Shown in pieces: positions 23,477 through 32,256 of a stretch of DNA of 64,000 bases (positions are counted from its first letter, which is position 1; each line of letters opens with the position of its first letter). The translations under genes were made by a program, and so were the position numbers. The stretch is taken from positions 5,675 through 69,674 of the forward strand of contig DATKVG010000217.1 in NCBI GenBank assembly GCA_035530195.1. Reading direction: 5' to 3'. The notes beneath the pieces are model-generated. The model was not told the DNA's origin and made no database searches. It worked only from the letters and a program-made list of their open reading frames with translations. This stretch comes from JAPLKX01 sp035530195 (GTDB taxonomy: Bacteria > Hydrogenedentota > Hydrogenedentia > Hydrogenedentales > SLHB01).

Positions 23477-26209
23477 ATGCAAACGGCCGCAACCAAAACG
23501 GAGCTGGATCTCGTGCCCGACTATTCATCCAAGGAGATCGCGGACCGAGTCGCCCAAGCCGCACGCGGCGGCTGGGAAAACTTAGATCTGATGCAGTGTC
23601 AGGTCCAAGTCGCGGACCTCCGCAAGCTCCTGGACGAACCCGGCATCGAACAGCTTCAGTCGCTGGACCTCGACAGCAACCGGCTCTCGACGCTTCCCAC
23701 GGAGATCGGCCGGCTCACCGCTCTGACATGGTTCGATCTCCGCAACAACCAACTCTCGACGCTTCCGCCGGAGATCGGACGGCTCACCGCTCTGACGAGG
23801 CTGTGGCTCTCCAACAACCGGCTCTCGACGCTTCCCACGGAGATCGGCCGGCTCACCGCCCTGACATCGCTGTGGCTCAACGACAACCAACTCTCGACGC
23901 TTCCGGCGGAGATCGGCCGGCTCACGGCCCTGACAGAACTGTACCTCCACAACAACCAACTCTCGACGCTTCCCGCGGAGATCGCCCGGCTCACCGCCCT
24001 GACAACGCTGTGGCTCAACGGCAACCAACTGTCGACGCTTCCGGCGGAGATCGGCCGGCTCACCGCCCTGACGGCGCTGTGGCTCTACAACAACCAACTC
24101 TCGACGCTTCCGGCGGAGATCGGCCGGCTCACCGCCCTTGAGCGGCTCTTCCTGCACGGCAACGACGCCCTCGCGATACCGCCGGAAATTCTCGGCCCCA
24201 CGTGGAACGAGGTCGGACCTGGCAAGAAGCCGGCAGCGCCGTCGGCGATTCTCGATTATTACTTCCGGACGCGGGCCGCGGCGGGCACGCGCGCCTTGAA
24301 CGAGGTAAAGGTGATCCTGGTAGGCCAGGGGGCCGTGGGTAAGACGTCGCTCGTGAAGCAGATCGTTCATAACACGTTCAATAAGCGGGAACGAAAAACC
24401 AAGGGCATATACATCGAGAAGGCGTGGAGCGTCCCGGGGAAGAAGAAGGGGGAGAAGGTGCAGGTGAATTTCTGGGATTTCGGCGGCCAGGAGATCATGC
24501 ATGCCACCCACCAGTTTTTCCTTACAAAACGTACGGTTTATCTGCTGGTGGTCGATGCCCGGAAAGGCGAAAACGAGAGCAACATCCACTATTGGCTGAA
24601 GATCATCCGGAGTTTCGGCGGCGAGTCGCCGGTGCTGGTGATCACCAACAAGTGCGACGCCCATCATCTCGAACTGAACGAAACCCGGCTCAAGAAGGAC
24701 TATCCGAACATCCGCGGATTCTACCGGACTTCCTGCGAGACCGGCGACGGCATAAAAGAACTCAAAGCGGCTATCGAGAAACAGATCCAGGGTCCGGCGA
24801 TGCGTTACGTGTTCGACTTGCTCCCGAAGGATTACTTCACGGTGAAGGAAAAACTCGAGACGCTGGCCGAGCAGCGCAACTATATCGACATCCGCGACTA
24901 TTACGCGCTGTGTACTCAAAACGGCGTGACCGACAACGAGGAACAGGACCGGTTGCTTCGGTTTCTGCACGACCTGGGCAGCGTGCTCAGTTTCACGGAC
25001 CCGGACAGCCCGCTGGCCGTGCGCGAGACCAGCGTGCTCAACCCGCACTGGGTGACCCAGGGTGTGTACAAGATCCTCAACGACGAGCAACTCGCACGTG
25101 CCGGCGGCGTCCTCGAGGCGGACGACCTGCCCCGCATTCTCAAAGGTAAAACACATCCGGTCGAGTGCCACCCGTTCATTGTGGGCATGATGCACAAGTT
25201 TGAACTGTGTTTTACCATCAAAGAGGACCGGAAATGGCTTGTGACCGAACTGCTGCCCAAGAAGGAACCGCCAAAACTCGCGGAGTGGGAAGATGCGTTG
25301 CGGTTCCAGTACCATTACGACGTTCTGCCGGGCGGCATCATCTGCCGCTTCATGGTCCGTCGCTATGAAGACCTCACCAGGCCGCCGACGTACTGGCGCA
25401 GCGGCGTTGTGCTCGAGATGGACCGGTGTAAGGCCCTCGTCCGCAGCGATACCGACAAAGGCCGGATGTACATCGCCGTAACGGGGCCCGAAGGCGGCCG
25501 CCGCCCGTTGTTGTCGGTCATCCGCGACGAGTTCGCCCGCATCCACCGCACGATCCCCGGCCTGCTGCCCAAACAAATGGTGCCACTGTGGGACAACCCG
25601 GACATCGTGGTGTCGCATGAGCATTTGTTGACCCTAGAGCAAGAGCGCGTGGAAGACTTCATCCCGGATGGCGCCGGTAAGCGTTATACGGTGAAAGAGA
25701 TGTTGGACGGAATTGAGTTTGCCTGGCTGCGCGAGTTTGGGGAATCGCATCTGTATCCGCCCCTGTTTGTTGTCGCGCCGCAGAAGTCTTTCCCCGATGC
25801 CTGGGAAGTGTTTTGTTGCGAGGTGCTCAACCGCTACTACAAGACAGACAAAATTCGTCAGCGGAAACCTCCGGAAAACGGTGTGGATTTGTACTGCCCA
25901 AAGACAAAGACGGCGTTCCAATGCAAGTCGGTCGAGAAAGCGGCGGGCAAGTTCAATATCACCAATGCGGAGGAATCGCTGCGGCGTGCGCTCGAGATAC
26001 GCAAAACGCTGCCTTGGAAGAAGTACGCGTTGTGCAGCAACATAGCGTTAACCGAGCCCCAAGAGAAGAAGTTGCGAGCCACGTTTCCGGACATCGAGTT
26101 TCTTACACCCAGCTTCTGGGTGGCCCGATGCCGGGAGCAGTCGAGATACCTAGGCGACCGTTTCCGCCGCCTGGAACCGATGCAACGCCGCGGGCCTGCA
26201 AAAGCATAG
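23477..26209 (+). CDS. LRR-Roc-COR (ROCO) GTPase with C-terminal Mrr/PD-(D/E)xK-type nuclease domain
   Basis: The protein has 910 residues. Eight near-identical 23-residue leucine-rich repeats (LSTLPAEIGRLTALTxLWLxx) span about 60-235. The Roc GTPase follows: P-loop GQGAVGKTS (283-291), switch-II DFGGQE (334-339), NKCD (391-394). COR lies at roughly 450-690, including LNPHWVTQGVYKIL. A linker (HEHLLTLEQERVEDFIPDGA) leads to the tail (775-880): helix DAWEVFCCEVLNRYY, then NGVDLYCPKTKTAFQCKS, where D804 and Q815-x-K817 form the D...(E/Q)xK pattern of Mrr-like nucleases, and ALCSNIALTEPQEKKL. There is no signal peptide. No Shine-Dalgarno sequence is seen. A sensor (LRR), switch (Roc-COR) and effector (nuclease) in one chain suggests an antiphage or self-DNA-targeting device; this is inference. 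Confidence 0.85.
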   Translation: MQTAATKTELDLVPDYSSKEIADRVAQAARGGWENLDLMQCQVQVADLRKLLDEPGIEQLQSLDLDSNRLSTLPTEIGRLTALTWFDLRNNQLSTLPPEIGRLTALTRLWLSNNRLSTLPTEIGRLTALTSLWLNDNQLSTLPAEIGRLTALTELYLHNNQLSTLPAEIARLTALTTLWLNGNQLSTLPAEIGRLTALTALWLYNNQLSTLPAEIGRLTALERLFLHGNDALAIPPEILGPTWNEVGPGKKPAAPSAILDYYFRTRAAAGTRALNEVKVILVGQGAVGKTSLVKQIVHNTFNKRERKTKGIYIEKAWSVPGKKKGEKVQVNFWDFGGQEIMHATHQFFLTKRTVYLLVVDARKGENESNIHYWLKIIRSFGGESPVLVITNKCDAHHLELNETRLKKDYPNIRGFYRTSCETGDGIKELKAAIEKQIQGPAMRYVFDLLPKDYFTVKEKLETLAEQRNYIDIRDYYALCTQNGVTDNEEQDRLLRFLHDLGSVLSFTDPDSPLAVRETSVLNPHWVTQGVYKILNDEQLARAGGVLEADDLPRILKGKTHPVECHPFIVGMMHKFELCFTIKEDRKWLVTELLPKKEPPKLAEWEDALRFQYHYDVLPGGIICRFMVRRYEDLTRPPTYWRSGVVLEMDRCKALVRSDTDKGRMYIAVTGPEGGRRPLLSVIRDEFARIHRTIPGLLPKQMVPLWDNPDIVVSHEHLLTLEQERVEDFIPDGAGKRYTVKEMLDGIEFAWLREFGESHLYPPLFVVAPQKSFPDAWEVFCCEVLNRYYKTDKIRQRKPPENGVDLYCPKTKTAFQCKSVEKAAGKFNITNAEESLRRALEIRKTLPWKKYALCSNIALTEPQEKKLRATFPDIEFLTPSFWVARCREQSRYLGDRFRRLEPMQRRGPAKA
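23672..24160 (+). repeat. 69-bp tandem coding repeats of the LRR domain
   Basis: Seven to eight copies of a 69-bp unit containing CTCTCGACGCTTCC and GAGATCGGCCGGCTCACCGC occur in phase with the reading frame. DNA identity is higher than needed for protein conservation, which implies recent unit duplication or gene conversion and predicts copy-number variation among strains. Confidence 0.8.
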
Positions 26210-26248
26210 GCCGATACCTGTTCCAAACCACATCCCAGGCGCCTTGTG

Positions 26249-26269
26249 GTGCGGGCGTCTCGCCTGCAC
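26249..26269. repeat. GCGGGCGTCTCGCCTGC palindromic repeat
   Basis: A 21-nt near-palindrome beginning GTGCGGGCG and ending CGCCTGCAC. Near-identical copies lie at 36777-36797 and 36813-36831. It sits between the stops of the ROCO gene and the convergent acyltransferase gene. Confidence 0.75.
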
Positions 26270-26340
26270 AGTCCCGTAGGGACGTTCTTTGAGCAGCCCA
26301 GGACTGATACGGGCATCCCCGCAGGGGACTTCTTTCCAGC

Positions 26341-27255
26341 TTATTGTTTTGCCTGGCGCTCTTGCCATTCCCGTTCGAGACGCGGCTGGCGCTTCCACCT
26401 TCGGTGCAGCCACAGCCACTGCCCCGGATTTCGCTCGACCCCGCGGGCTACGGCATCCTGGCAACGCTGGCAATTCTCGACGATGGTCTCGCTGAGTCTT
26501 CCCCCGGCCAGTTCAATTTCAGGCAGGATTTCCGCCTCATACCGGCCATCCGCGCCGCGTTGCATGAAGACGGTGAAGATCGGCGCCCCGGTCTTTTTCG
26601 ACAAGACCACCGGCCCGATCGTACCCCAGCATTCTTTGCCCAGGAATCGCAGCGGCACCCCGTTCTCCCGCGGGCTCTGATCGATCATGATGCCCACGTG
26701 ATAGCCGTCCCGCAGGCAGCGAGCCACCTCCTGGGCCGCCCCTTCTTTGGGTATTGTGACGATGCCGCCGGCACGCCGCGTCTTGTCCACGTACTCGTTC
26801 AGCGCCGGGTCGGCCAGGGGCCGCATCACCGCCGCCACTTTCAGCCCGCTGTTTGCCAGCGCCGCCGCAAGCCATTCCCAATTGGCCTGGTGCGCCCCGA
26901 TGAGGATGGCCCCTCGATCCCGCGGCAGCCGGTCAAGGCCTTTTATCGTCACGTGTCGATCGAGGAACCGGCCGCGCAACCGCTTGATGCTCAAAAACTC
27001 CGCGGCCACGATGCTGACGTTGTCGACGCACTGTTTGAGCCGCCGGGCTTTCTCCTTCCGGCTGAGGCTGTCGCCGTACACGAGGTCCAGATTCGAGAAC
27101 CCCGTCCGCCGTACCCGTGGAACCACGTGATACGCCGCCCGCCCAAGCACCAGCATTACCCAACGCGCCATGCTCAGCGGCAGCCGGCCAAGCAGCCACG
27201 CAAGAATCAGCGTCACCCGCGCCGCCAGGTATCTTCTGACACCGCGCCATCTCAT
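26341..27255 (-). CDS. Lysophospholipid / lipid A acyltransferase family protein (LpxL/HtrB-like)
   Basis: The protein has 304 residues. An N-terminal hydrophobic stretch (VTLILAWLLGRLPLSMA) precedes the HTRB/LPLAT core. GAHQANWEW supplies the HxxxxE catalytic pair (usual wording GAHFGNWEL). The block GIMIDQSPRENGVPLRFLGK matches the DQ.....GV...FFG segment of late acyltransferases. The C-terminal NPGQWLWLHRRWKRQP is the family ending (PEQYLW.HRRWK). It should add an acyl chain from acyl-ACP to a lipid A precursor or similar glycolipid at the inner membrane. No lpx genes are adjacent. Confidence 0.88.
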   Translation of the reverse strand: MRWRGVRRYLAARVTLILAWLLGRLPLSMARWVMLVLGRAAYHVVPRVRRTGFSNLDLVYGDSLSRKEKARRLKQCVDNVSIVAAEFLSIKRLRGRFLDRHVTIKGLDRLPRDRGAILIGAHQANWEWLAAALANSGLKVAAVMRPLADPALNEYVDKTRRAGGIVTIPKEGAAQEVARCLRDGYHVGIMIDQSPRENGVPLRFLGKECWGTIGPVVLSKKTGAPIFTVFMQRGADGRYEAEILPEIELAGGRLSETIVENCQRCQDAVARGVERNPGQWLWLHRRWKRQPRLEREWQERQAKQ

Positions 27256-27374
27256 TCGGCATGACCTGAAGTCGGTTGTTTTTCAGCCACAAAAGAAACC
27301 TCGGAACGTAAGAAGCCAGACTCTCTTTTGAATCGTGAGCGCAAGGGTAAGAATCTTATACTGCTCTTGGATTG

Positions 27375-28748
27375 TCAATCCAATTCAACGGTTTCGCCGG
27401 CAGAAGAGCAGAATTTGCGGCGGCCATTCCCGGCCTGATCATACATCCAGTCAATCGCTTCGGGGTCGCCGTGGACGAAAATCACGTTGCGCGGGTTCAA
27501 CCGGTTGATCTGTTCGTGCAAGGCGTTTCGCGGGGCGTGCGCGCTGAAATGGAAATGGGCGACATTCTCCAGCTTCACTTTCACTGCCGGCCGGGACGGG
27601 CCGAAATGAAGCACCGTCCCTTTCTTGGCGTGCAACACCCTATATCCCAGCGTCTCCGGATCCACGTAACCCACAAAGAATATGCCGTGGTGCGGGCTTT
27701 GCACCATCTCCTCGGCTATCAGGGCCGAAGGCGTGTTCTCGACCATCATCCCGGACGTCGCCACGATAATGGCCGGCTCGGACAGGAGAGCCTGCACGTT
27801 ATCCCTGTTCCACACGTCGCCCACACGGCCAAACCGGCTCAGCGGCCGCAACATCGCATCCGGGTGCAGGTAATCGGGGTAGCGGTTGTACACCTCGTAG
27901 ATGGCCCGGCCCAGACCCGACGCGTACACCGGCACAGGCGGCAGGCCTCCCGCGTCTTGGTATCGGGCGATGATGTTGAGCATCTCCTGCGTCCGGCCCA
28001 GCGCAAACGCCGGCACCAGAACCGCCCCGCCCCGGTTCAACACATCCGCGATACGCCGGCAAAACCGATCCGCCTGCTCCTGATACCGGGACTGGTCGGC
28101 CTCGAGATTCGCCCCATACGTCGACTCGATGATGAGCGTATCGATCTGCTCGGCCTCGTCCAGCGGATCGAGGCCCGCCATAAGTTCCTGGTCGGTGTCG
28201 CAGATGTCGCCGGTGTAGAACAGGGTGTGGCCCTCCGCCCGCAGCAGGATGCTGGCGCTGCCCAGCACATGCCCGGCGTGCCGCAACCGGCCCACCATGG
28301 CGCCGTTGCCGCAGACGCTGAACTCCTCGTCCAGCCCAACGGCCACCGCACTTCCCACCGCGTAATCGACGTCCTCGTGCGTATACAGCGGATATCCCGG
28401 CACGTTCCGCTCCCGCGCGATGGTGCCCATCACTGAAACGCTGTTGTGCAGCATGCGGTCCATCACGCCCACGGTGGCCGGCGTCGAGTAGGGGACGGTT
28501 TCGCGGAACCGCCGCAGCAGTTCGGGAACCGCCCCGCAATGGTCGACGTGGCCGTGCGAAATCAGCACCGCTTCCGGCGCCTCGCGAAGCAGCGAAAAAT
28601 CCGGAAGCGCCTGAGGGCCGTCCTTTTTCGGATGGAGACCGCAGTCCAGCAGAATCCTGTGGCCTTCCAGTTCGATCAGGTATGAATTCGCGCCGATTTC
28701 GCGGCCGCCACCGATCGGCGTAAACTGTAACGGGGAAACCTTCTTCAC
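27375..28748 (-). CDS. Beta-CASP metallo-beta-lactamase RNase (CPSF/YSH1-like)
   Basis: The protein has 457 residues. The MBL core is ISHGHVDHCGAVPEL (HxHxDH), HAGHVLGSAS, FYTGDI. The beta-CASP insert is LIIESTYGANLE, GGAVLVPAFALGRTQEML and IIVATSGMMVENTPSALIAE. The C-terminal motif FHFSAHAPRNALHEQI (SAHA) and the His in VIFVHGDP complete the active site. This combination marks RNA-processing nucleases rather than simple hydrolases. GTG 28748 is the start, with a promoter ending 7 nt upstream and no Shine-Dalgarno sequence. Probably cytoplasmic RNA maturation or decay. Confidence 0.9.
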   Translation of the reverse strand: MKKVSPLQFTPIGGGREIGANSYLIELEGHRILLDCGLHPKKDGPQALPDFSLLREAPEAVLISHGHVDHCGAVPELLRRFRETVPYSTPATVGVMDRMLHNSVSVMGTIARERNVPGYPLYTHEDVDYAVGSAVAVGLDEEFSVCGNGAMVGRLRHAGHVLGSASILLRAEGHTLFYTGDICDTDQELMAGLDPLDEAEQIDTLIIESTYGANLEADQSRYQEQADRFCRRIADVLNRGGAVLVPAFALGRTQEMLNIIARYQDAGGLPPVPVYASGLGRAIYEVYNRYPDYLHPDAMLRPLSRFGRVGDVWNRDNVQALLSEPAIIVATSGMMVENTPSALIAEEMVQSPHHGIFFVGYVDPETLGYRVLHAKKGTVLHFGPSRPAVKVKLENVAHFHFSAHAPRNALHEQINRLNPRNVIFVHGDPEAIDWMYDQAGNGRRKFCSSAGETVELD

Positions 28749-28755
28749 GGGTGCA

Positions 28756-28785
28756 ATCTTAAGAGTTAGAAGTAAACATTGTCAA
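28756..28785 (-). promoter_or_regulatory. Predicted leaderless promoter of the beta-CASP RNase gene
   Basis: Read on the minus strand: perfect TTGACA (28785-28780), 18-nt spacer, TAAGAT (28761-28756), 7 nt, GTG at 28748. No room for a ribosome binding site. Confidence 0.65.
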
Positions 28786-28796
28786 AGCCGGATGTA

Positions 28797-28820
28797 ACGC
28801 GCGCGTGCGCGCACGCGCGT
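28797..28820. repeat. 24-nt alternating purine-pyrimidine tract with perfect 20-nt palindrome
   Basis: The run is only alternating C/T and G/A steps (mainly CG and GTGC), and 28800-28819 is a perfect palindrome. Such a tract can form left-handed Z-DNA or a cruciform under supercoiling. It lies between the -35 box of the RNase promoter and the end of maf. Confidence 0.8.
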
Positions 28821-28830
28821 CCTCGCGCGC

Positions 28831-29448
28831 TTACAGGAACGCACAGCGCGACGTGTCCATCAGTTCAAAAAGAGTAAACCCAATTTGGCGGAGCACCTCA
28901 TCGAGGCGGACCAGCGGCAGACCCAGCACGTTCTGATAGCAGCCGTCATACCGCGCCACCAGAAGGGCTCCGGGGCCGTCCACCGTGTAAGCGCCCGCGC
29001 GATCTATCGGGTTAACGGCGCGCATAAACCCCTCAATTTCCGAACTGGACAGTTCCCGGAACGTCACGTCCGTCGATTCGTAGCCCTCGGCCACCCTGCC
29101 CGTCGACGTATCCACCACCGAAAGACCCGTCAGCACCTGGTGCGTGTTCCCGGAAAGTTTCTCCAGCATCCGCCGCGCCTCGGCCGAGTCGGCCGGTTTG
29201 CCCAGCACATGATCACCCAGAAAAACCAGCGTGTCCGCCGCAATTACGAGCGCCGGCGAATCGAGCCGCCCCGCCACGTCGTCTCGCTTCGCCCTCGCGT
29301 TGATCACCACCATCGTGGCCGGGTCGCCTTCCAACGTTTCCTCGACACGGCTCGGGATAATCGTAAACTGCAGGCCCAGCGCCGTCAGAAGGGCACGGCG
29401 ACGCGGCGACGCCGACGCCAGCACGATCCCGCGCATCCGCGCGCTCAT
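28831..29448 (-). CDS. maf: Maf-family nucleoside triphosphate pyrophosphatase
   Basis: The protein has 205 residues. The N-terminal SASPRRRALL is the Maf signature. ADTLVFLGDHVLGKPADS has the catalytic Asp, and GKP and FMRAVNPIDRAGAYTVDGPG correspond to the DKAGAYGIQG block. Maf proteins hydrolyse modified or canonical nucleotides such as dTTP and UTP and link to division control. ATG 29448 overlaps the lolA stop as ATGA. Confidence 0.93.
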   Translation of the reverse strand: MSARMRGIVLASASPRRRALLTALGLQFTIIPSRVEETLEGDPATMVVINARAKRDDVAGRLDSPALVIAADTLVFLGDHVLGKPADSAEARRMLEKLSGNTHQVLTGLSVVDTSTGRVAEGYESTDVTFRELSSSEIEGFMRAVNPIDRAGAYTVDGPGALLVARYDGCYQNVLGLPLVRLDEVLRQIGFTLFELMDTSRCAFL

Positions 29449-30167
29449 TCCGGCTTCACCCCCATCGGACCCGGAAGCCGCCGCCCCTCGATCTCCACCG
29501 TCTCGACCAGCCGGTCGTTCTCGATGATCTTTGTGCCTACCGCCACTTCCACCTGCGCCCTCGACGGATCCAGCGGCTCGTTGATCCGAAACTCCGAAAT
29601 GTCGATCCGCGCCTCTGAATCCTCGTCGTTGATCACGTGAATCCGCACCGGCAGGTAATCTTTCTCCCTCAGGTACAGCCTCACTTCCTTGAATGGCACG
29701 GGCTGCTCCTCTTGCGGCTTTGGCCGGATAGCGAGGCCTTTAGTCGCACCGGGCGCCGACTCGGCGGTCCCCTGCGGGTCGAACAATTCGAGGTTATACG
29801 CCTGCCGCAAAGCGTCGGCATTGTCCTCAAACCCGAGGAAGAATATCTCCGCCTGGGGATTGTCTCCGATGTCGTGGACCTCGACCTGCTCGATCTCGGG
29901 GATGTATTCGTACGCCCGGTACCCATCGATCACGTACGTCGCGCCAACTTCAGGTTTTTCGTAACGGAACACGATCCGCCGCGGGTTGACATAGACCACC
30001 GAGCCCTCGGTCACTCTGGTCTCTTCGGGCGTCTTATTCTCCTGCTCGAACCGGGCCTCCAGCGTCTGGATGGCATCGCGTTTCGCCGAGAAATCTCTGA
30101 AAAAAGCGTCAAACGCATCGTTTTCCACCGCCCCGACAAATGCCGCCAATATCAAGATGGTTGCCAT
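29445..30167 (-). CDS. lolA: Outer-membrane lipoprotein carrier protein LolA-like
   Basis: The protein has 240 residues. A short signal peptide (MATILILAAFVGAVE) is followed by the half-open beta-barrel fold of LolA: LEARFEQENKTPEETRVTEG, then NPRRIVFRYEKPEVGATYVI, a standard substrate-cavity motif (P..F.W.Y). LolA ferries lipoproteins across the periplasm, so it supports a diderm envelope. A good ribosome binding site (GAGG) lies 8 nt before ATG 30167. Followed by maf with a 4-nt overlap. Confidence 0.85.
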   Translation of the reverse strand: MATILILAAFVGAVENDAFDAFFRDFSAKRDAIQTLEARFEQENKTPEETRVTEGSVVYVNPRRIVFRYEKPEVGATYVIDGYRAYEYIPEIEQVEVHDIGDNPQAEIFFLGFEDNADALRQAYNLELFDPQGTAESAPGATKGLAIRPKPQEEQPVPFKEVRLYLREKDYLPVRIHVINDEDSEARIDISEFRINEPLDPSRAQVEVAVGTKIIENDRLVETVEIEGRRLPGPMGVKPE

Positions 30168-30194
30168 CGGATGTTCCTCGTTTTATTCCGGGTT

Positions 30195-30731
30195 TCAGCC
30201 CGGTGGGGTATTAAAGATGGCACTGGCACGAGGCTGATCCGGTGTGCCGCCGTCTTCCAATAAGGCCTCGTGCGAGGCGAGGATCGCCCGGATGTCCGCA
30301 CGCAGCCTGTCCCGCTGGTCCTGCAGATGCGTGATTTCCTGCGCCAGAAGAACCGGCAGACGCGCGTTTTCCGTGTCGATTCTGGATTTCTCCAGCCGGG
30401 CCGCTTCGATCAGCAACGACGCCTCCCGTTTCGCCGACTCGATCAGGTTTTCGCCGAACTTTTGCGAAGTCACCAAGGCGTCGCGCAGCGTCTCTTGCAT
30501 CTGCTGGTGCTCGTCGAGTTCGTCGTTTTGTTCGGCCAACTGCGCCTTCAAACCGCGGATCTGCTGGATCAGGTTCTCCAGCACGTCTGCCACGCGCGCC
30601 AGGAACCCGTCCACCTCGTTGGCGCTGTACCCGCCCACCAGCGACCGGCTGAATTCGTAATTGAGCACGTCGCTGGGCGACAGCACGCGTTCCTTGCCCA
30701 GCACGTTCGAGACCACCTTGTTTTTTCTCAT
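30195..30731 (-). CDS. DivIVA-domain coiled-coil protein
   Basis: The protein has 178 residues. LSPSDVLNYEFSRSLVGGYS and ANEVDGFLARV match the N-terminal lipid-binding DivIVA domain, followed by a long coiled coil (AQLAEQNDELDEHQQMQETL). ATG 30731 is used because GGAGC lies 5 nt upstream; GTG 30758 is the other in-frame choice. DivIVA proteins mark curved membrane at poles and septa. The neighbouring proC part is a common genomic partner of divIVA, which supports the call. The stop codon overlaps a small CCGGG hairpin. Confidence 0.85.
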   Translation of the reverse strand: MRKNKVVSNVLGKERVLSPSDVLNYEFSRSLVGGYSANEVDGFLARVADVLENLIQQIRGLKAQLAEQNDELDEHQQMQETLRDALVTSQKFGENLIESAKREASLLIEAARLEKSRIDTENARLPVLLAQEITHLQDQRDRLRADIRAILASHEALLEDGGTPDQPRASAIFNTPPG

Positions 30732-30782
30732 GGGCGCTCCAATGTTAACGAGTTCCACCGCCGTCGCGCAGAGCGCGCTTAT

Positions 30783-32075
30783 TCATTTGCCCAGCTCTTT
30801 TGACCGCGCAACCGCCGCATCTACCCCGGCCGCAATCAGTTTTTCAAAACCGCCGGCGCGGAACGCCTCCAGCGCCGCCGCCGTGGTCCCGCCTTTCGAC
30901 GTCACCCGCTCGCGCAACACCGACGGGCCTTCGCTCGACTCCTTCAGCAACTGCCCCGCCCCAAACAGCGTCTGCGCCGCCAGCCGCGTCGCCTTGTCCG
31001 GCTCGAGCCCGTGCGCCTGCGCCGCCCGAACAAGCAACTCAACCACATAAAAGAAATACGCCGGGCCGCTGCCGCTCAGCGCCGTCACTGTGTCCATCAT
31101 GTCTTCCGAAACAAATTCTGCGATGCCGATGGCGCCAAAAATCGCCCGAGCGACCGACTTGTCGGATTCCGTGCAATTGTCCGCCATGGCGATCCCCGCC
31201 GCGCCCGCTCGTACCAGCGCGGGCGTGTTGGGCATCACACGCACCACCCGGACGTCCCGGCCAAGCCGCGACTGAATGTAGCCTATGGAAATACCCGCCG
31301 CAATCGAAATCACCAATGTCCCCGCCTTCAATCCCGGTCTGATCTGGTCGAGGGCTTCCGCCATATTCTGCGGTTTTACCGCCAGCAGCAGGACATCGCT
31401 CGCTTCAGCCAGCGCCCGCGGTGACTCCGCCACACGTACATCCAGGTTGGCTGCCGCCGCCCGCCGGCCTTCCGCTAAGTCGTAAACTATTGCAGCGCTT
31501 GGTGTTATGGTGCCCGTCGTTATCAGCCCCTGCACAATCGCGCTGCCCATGTTCCCAAACCCAAGGAAGCCCACCGCGCCCAACAAACCCGGCGCAGCCT
31601 CTTCCTCGCTGTTTGCCGGCGCCAGCGTTTTCACCATCGCCACTTCGTCGCAGTCCGGGAACAGCGGGCAGCGGATGCAATCGTTAAATACCTTATGGGG
31701 GAGGTCATGCTTTTCTATTTGCTCGAACTGGTAGCGGGCAAAGAACGAAGGCGTCCGCGTCAGCGCGTAGACGCTCGAAATCTTCAAGCTCCGCGCCTCA
31801 TCCAGGCAACGGTCCAGCAGCCGCCCGCCAATCCCGGTGTCGCGCAGGTCAGGACGTACCACCAGCGACCGGACTTCGGCCAGATCGAGCGTGTCTATAT
31901 GGAGGGCGCAACATGCCGCCACTCCCTGCTCGTCGACATACGTATAAAAGTCGCGGACAGTTTCGTACAATTCCATCAGGGGACGGCGAAGCAGATCGCC
32001 CTGCTGGGCCGCATTGTCCAGCAACTGTTTGATACCCACCACTTCATCGAGCTTCGGTTTGCGAATTACGTTCAT
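30783..32075 (-). CDS. proC: Fusion of a GNAT acetyltransferase and pyrroline-5-carboxylate reductase
   Basis: The protein has 430 residues. Residues 1-150 form a GNAT domain with the acetyl-CoA loop RDTGIGGRLLDR (78-89) and a three-Cys segment C133-x2-C136-x5-C142 seen in ArgA-type N-acetyltransferases. After an acidic linker, 166-430 is a full ProC: Rossmann loop GFLGFGNMGSA, VKPQNMAEAL, RVMPNTPALVRAGA, TALSGSGPAYFF and TSKGGTTAAALEAF (usually SPGGTT). ProC reduces pyrroline-5-carboxylate to proline. The GNAT half resembles N-acetylglutamate synthases, so one protein may touch both arginine and proline branches from glutamate. No stop or frameshift separates the halves. Confidence 0.88.
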   Translation of the reverse strand: MNVIRKPKLDEVVGIKQLLDNAAQQGDLLRRPLMELYETVRDFYTYVDEQGVAACCALHIDTLDLAEVRSLVVRPDLRDTGIGGRLLDRCLDEARSLKISSVYALTRTPSFFARYQFEQIEKHDLPHKVFNDCIRCPLFPDCDEVAMVKTLAPANSEEEAAPGLLGAVGFLGFGNMGSAIVQGLITTGTITPSAAIVYDLAEGRRAAAANLDVRVAESPRALAEASDVLLLAVKPQNMAEALDQIRPGLKAGTLVISIAAGISIGYIQSRLGRDVRVVRVMPNTPALVRAGAAGIAMADNCTESDKSVARAIFGAIGIAEFVSEDMMDTVTALSGSGPAYFFYVVELLVRAAQAHGLEPDKATRLAAQTLFGAGQLLKESSEGPSVLRERVTSKGGTTAAALEAFRAGGFEKLIAAGVDAAVARSKELGK

Positions 32076-32256
32076 TCCAGCACCTCAACATGCTTTCTTC
32101 GGTGAAAAAACTTCACAAAGTCTATCACAAACCGGGTGCACCCTTCCGGTTCCCCTGCTATCCCGCAAAAAAAGAATGACCCCGTTACCGCGGGCCATCC
32201 TCGCCTGTCTACGGCCACAGACCCCCAGCGCCCGCGACCGCTAACCTCGGATACGT

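Noticed and set aside
23582..25624. 680-codon minus-strand frame opposite the ROCO gene
   Set aside because: Antisense reflection of the LRR repeats (repeated EPADLRRKRRELV); no family resemblance.
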